Below are positions 24,889-25,868 of a DNA stretch of 25,868 nt, in pieces (position 1 is the first letter of the stretch; each line of letters begins with the position of its first letter). The stretch is taken from assembly GCA_937891425.1 (NCBI GenBank), contig CALAGD010000069.1, forward strand, positions 1-25,868. The letters run 5' to 3'. This DNA comes from an uncultured Pigmentiphaga sp. GTDB taxonomy: Bacteria > Pseudomonadota > Gammaproteobacteria > Burkholderiales > Burkholderiaceae_B. The notes under the pieces were generated by a model. That model searched no databases. It was not told the origin of the DNA and saw only the letters and a program-made list of their open reading frames with translations. A program made the position numbers and the translations under genes.

Positions 24889-25002
24889 TCAAGCTCCGAA
24901 GAGAATGCGTCGCGCCACGAATCCCAGCATGAACGCCAACGCGATCGAGGCGAGAACAAGGGCAGTCCGGACATTCTTGCGACGCTTCTCTTCAGGTGTC
25001 AC
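24889..25002 (-). CDS. 37-residue cytochrome oxidase small assembly protein
   Basis: A short frame begins with GTG at 25002 and reads (M)TPEEKRRKNVRTALVLASI then ALAFMLGFVARRILFGA. It is a charged N-terminus followed by a single membrane helix. This is the pattern of the small assembly protein found just after coxA in many betaproteobacteria. It starts 29 bases after the coxA stop and ends three bases before the in-frame TTG/ATG region of the DUF2970 gene. No clear Shine-Dalgarno is present. It is too short for routine gene finders. Confidence 0.8.
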   Translation of the reverse strand: MTPEEKRRKNVRTALVLASIALAFMLGFVARRILFGA

Positions 25003-25031
25003 GGTACAACTCGCTACTACAGGGGCTACCA

Positions 25032-25868
25032 CTACTTCACCACCGGAGGCGTTTCAAACGTATGCCACGGCGCGGGTGACGGAACCGTCCACTCGAGACC
25101 TTCCGCATCCCACGGATTGGCCGGGGCGACCTGCCCCTTGTGACGGTAGGCACGCACGATGTTATAGACGAACAGCAGCTGCGCGAACCCGAAGACAAAG
25201 GCGCCAATGGTGGATATCTGGTGGAAATCGGTGAACTGGATCGCGTAGTCGGCATAACGACGCGGCATGCCGGCCAGGCCCAGGAAGTGCATCGGGAAGA
25301 ACGCCACGTTGAACGAGATCAGCGTGATCCAGAAATGCAGCTTGCCCAGCTTCTCGTCGTACATGTAGCCCGTCCACTTGGGCAGCCAGTAGTAGGCGCC
25401 GCCAAACAGGGCGAAGAGCGAGCCGGCAACAAGTACGTAATGGAAGTGCGCCACGACGTAGTACGTGTCGTGCACCTGAATATCTATGGGCGCCGTGGCC
25501 AGCATGAGGCCGGTGAAGCCGCCGATGGTAAACACGAAGATGAAACCAACGGCGAACAGCATGGGCGTCTCAAACGTGAGCGAACCACGCCACATGGTGG
25601 CGACCCAGTTGAAGATCTTCACGCCGGTAGGAATGGCGATGAGCATGGTCGCATACATGAAAAACAACTGACCCGCCACCGGCAGGCCCACGGTAAACAT
25701 GTGGTGCGCCCACACCAGGAACGACAGCACCGCGATGGCAGCCGTGGCGTACACCATCGAGGCATAGCCGAAGAGAGGTTTGCGCGAGAACGTCGGCACA
25801 ATCATGGAGATGATGCCGAACGCCGGCAGAATCATGATGTAGACCTCGGGGTGCCCGAAGAACCAGAA
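25032..25868 (-). CDS. coxA: Cytochrome c oxidase subunit I (aa3-type), C-terminal part; 5' end outside the window
   Basis: This is the catalytic heme-copper subunit that reduces oxygen to water and pumps protons. Only the last 278 residues are in the window. FWFFGHPEVYI at the edge holds the CuB His and the cross-linked Tyr. VWAHHMFTVGLP supplies the other two CuB histidines. HDTYYVVAHFHYVL contains the heme a3 and heme a ligand histidines, and the K-channel region is typical of A-type oxidases. The C-terminus ends EGLEWTVPSPAPWHTFETPP as in bacterial aa3 subunit I. Subunit II should lie further upstream, beyond 25868. The small assembly protein follows after 29 bases. Confidence 0.97.
   Translation of the reverse strand, partial: FWFFGHPEVYIMILPAFGIISMIVPTFSRKPLFGYASMVYATAAIAVLSFLVWAHHMFTVGLPVAGQLFFMYATMLIAIPTGVKIFNWVATMWRGSLTFETPMLFAVGFIFVFTIGGFTGLMLATAPIDIQVHDTYYVVAHFHYVLVAGSLFALFGGAYYWLPKWTGYMYDEKLGKLHFWITLISFNVAFFPMHFLGLAGMPRRYADYAIQFTDFHQISTIGAFVFGFAQLLFVYNIVRAYRHKGQVAPANPWDAEGLEWTVPSPAPWHTFETPPVVK

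Overview
The window reads as chromosomal DNA of a high-GC betaproteobacterium. It most resembles the Burkholderiales, probably Alcaligenaceae (Bordetella / Pusillimonas / Castellaniella-like). This rests on the cox / surf1 / ctaA-ctaB / sco layout, the smg-topB pair, metXW, a Bug-type periplasmic receptor and histone-H1-like Lys/Ala tails. The assignment is inference from gene content and order; no database search was possible.

Layout. (1) 1-2815, minus strand: the 5' part of a tRNA-Ala(GGC) with its own promoter inside the 3' end of gltX, then gltX, a MaoC-type hydratase and an OmpA-family lipoprotein. (2) 3010-6970, plus strand: a PatZ-like protein acyltransferase with a degenerate ligase half, then an acetyl-CoA acetyltransferase closed by a strong terminator. 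(3) 7164-8507, minus strand: a dead gamma-glutamyltransferase gene. It carries a large in-gene deletion and a 49-nt piece that looks like an IS200/IS605-type right end; removing exactly that piece restores the reading frame. (4) 8610-14327, plus strand: smg, topB (with a basic histone-like tail), an SDR oxidoreductase and a Bug-family solute receptor. (5) 14805-16940, plus strand: a SET-domain lysine methyltransferase joined to a ~540-residue tail that ends in a histone-H1-like Lys/Ala repeat region. (6) 17028-18916, minus strand: metX-metW, preceded by a SAM-II riboswitch whose 3' strand holds the metX Shine-Dalgarno. (7) 19116-25868, mostly minus strand: the terminal-oxidase block. It contains coxA (5' end outside the window), a 37-residue assembly protein, a DUF2970 protein, coxC, a divergent DUF2909 protein, surf1, an SCO-like CxxxC membrane protein, ctaA, ctaB and sco.

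How the parts work together. The last block makes and matures an aa3-type cytochrome c oxidase: subunits I and III, SURF1 for heme a insertion, CtaB and CtaA to convert heme B to O to A, and SCO-type thiol/copper proteins for CuA. The CuB chaperone gene cox11/ctaG is not at its usual place. metX and metW form a SAM-controlled methionine unit. Two lysine-modifying enzymes (PatZ-like and SET) and two proteins with histone-like tails (TopB and the SET protein) are also present. The SET-H1 fusion is the best candidate for an unusual system: it suggests an enzyme that methylates its own, or related, DNA-binding lysine tails.
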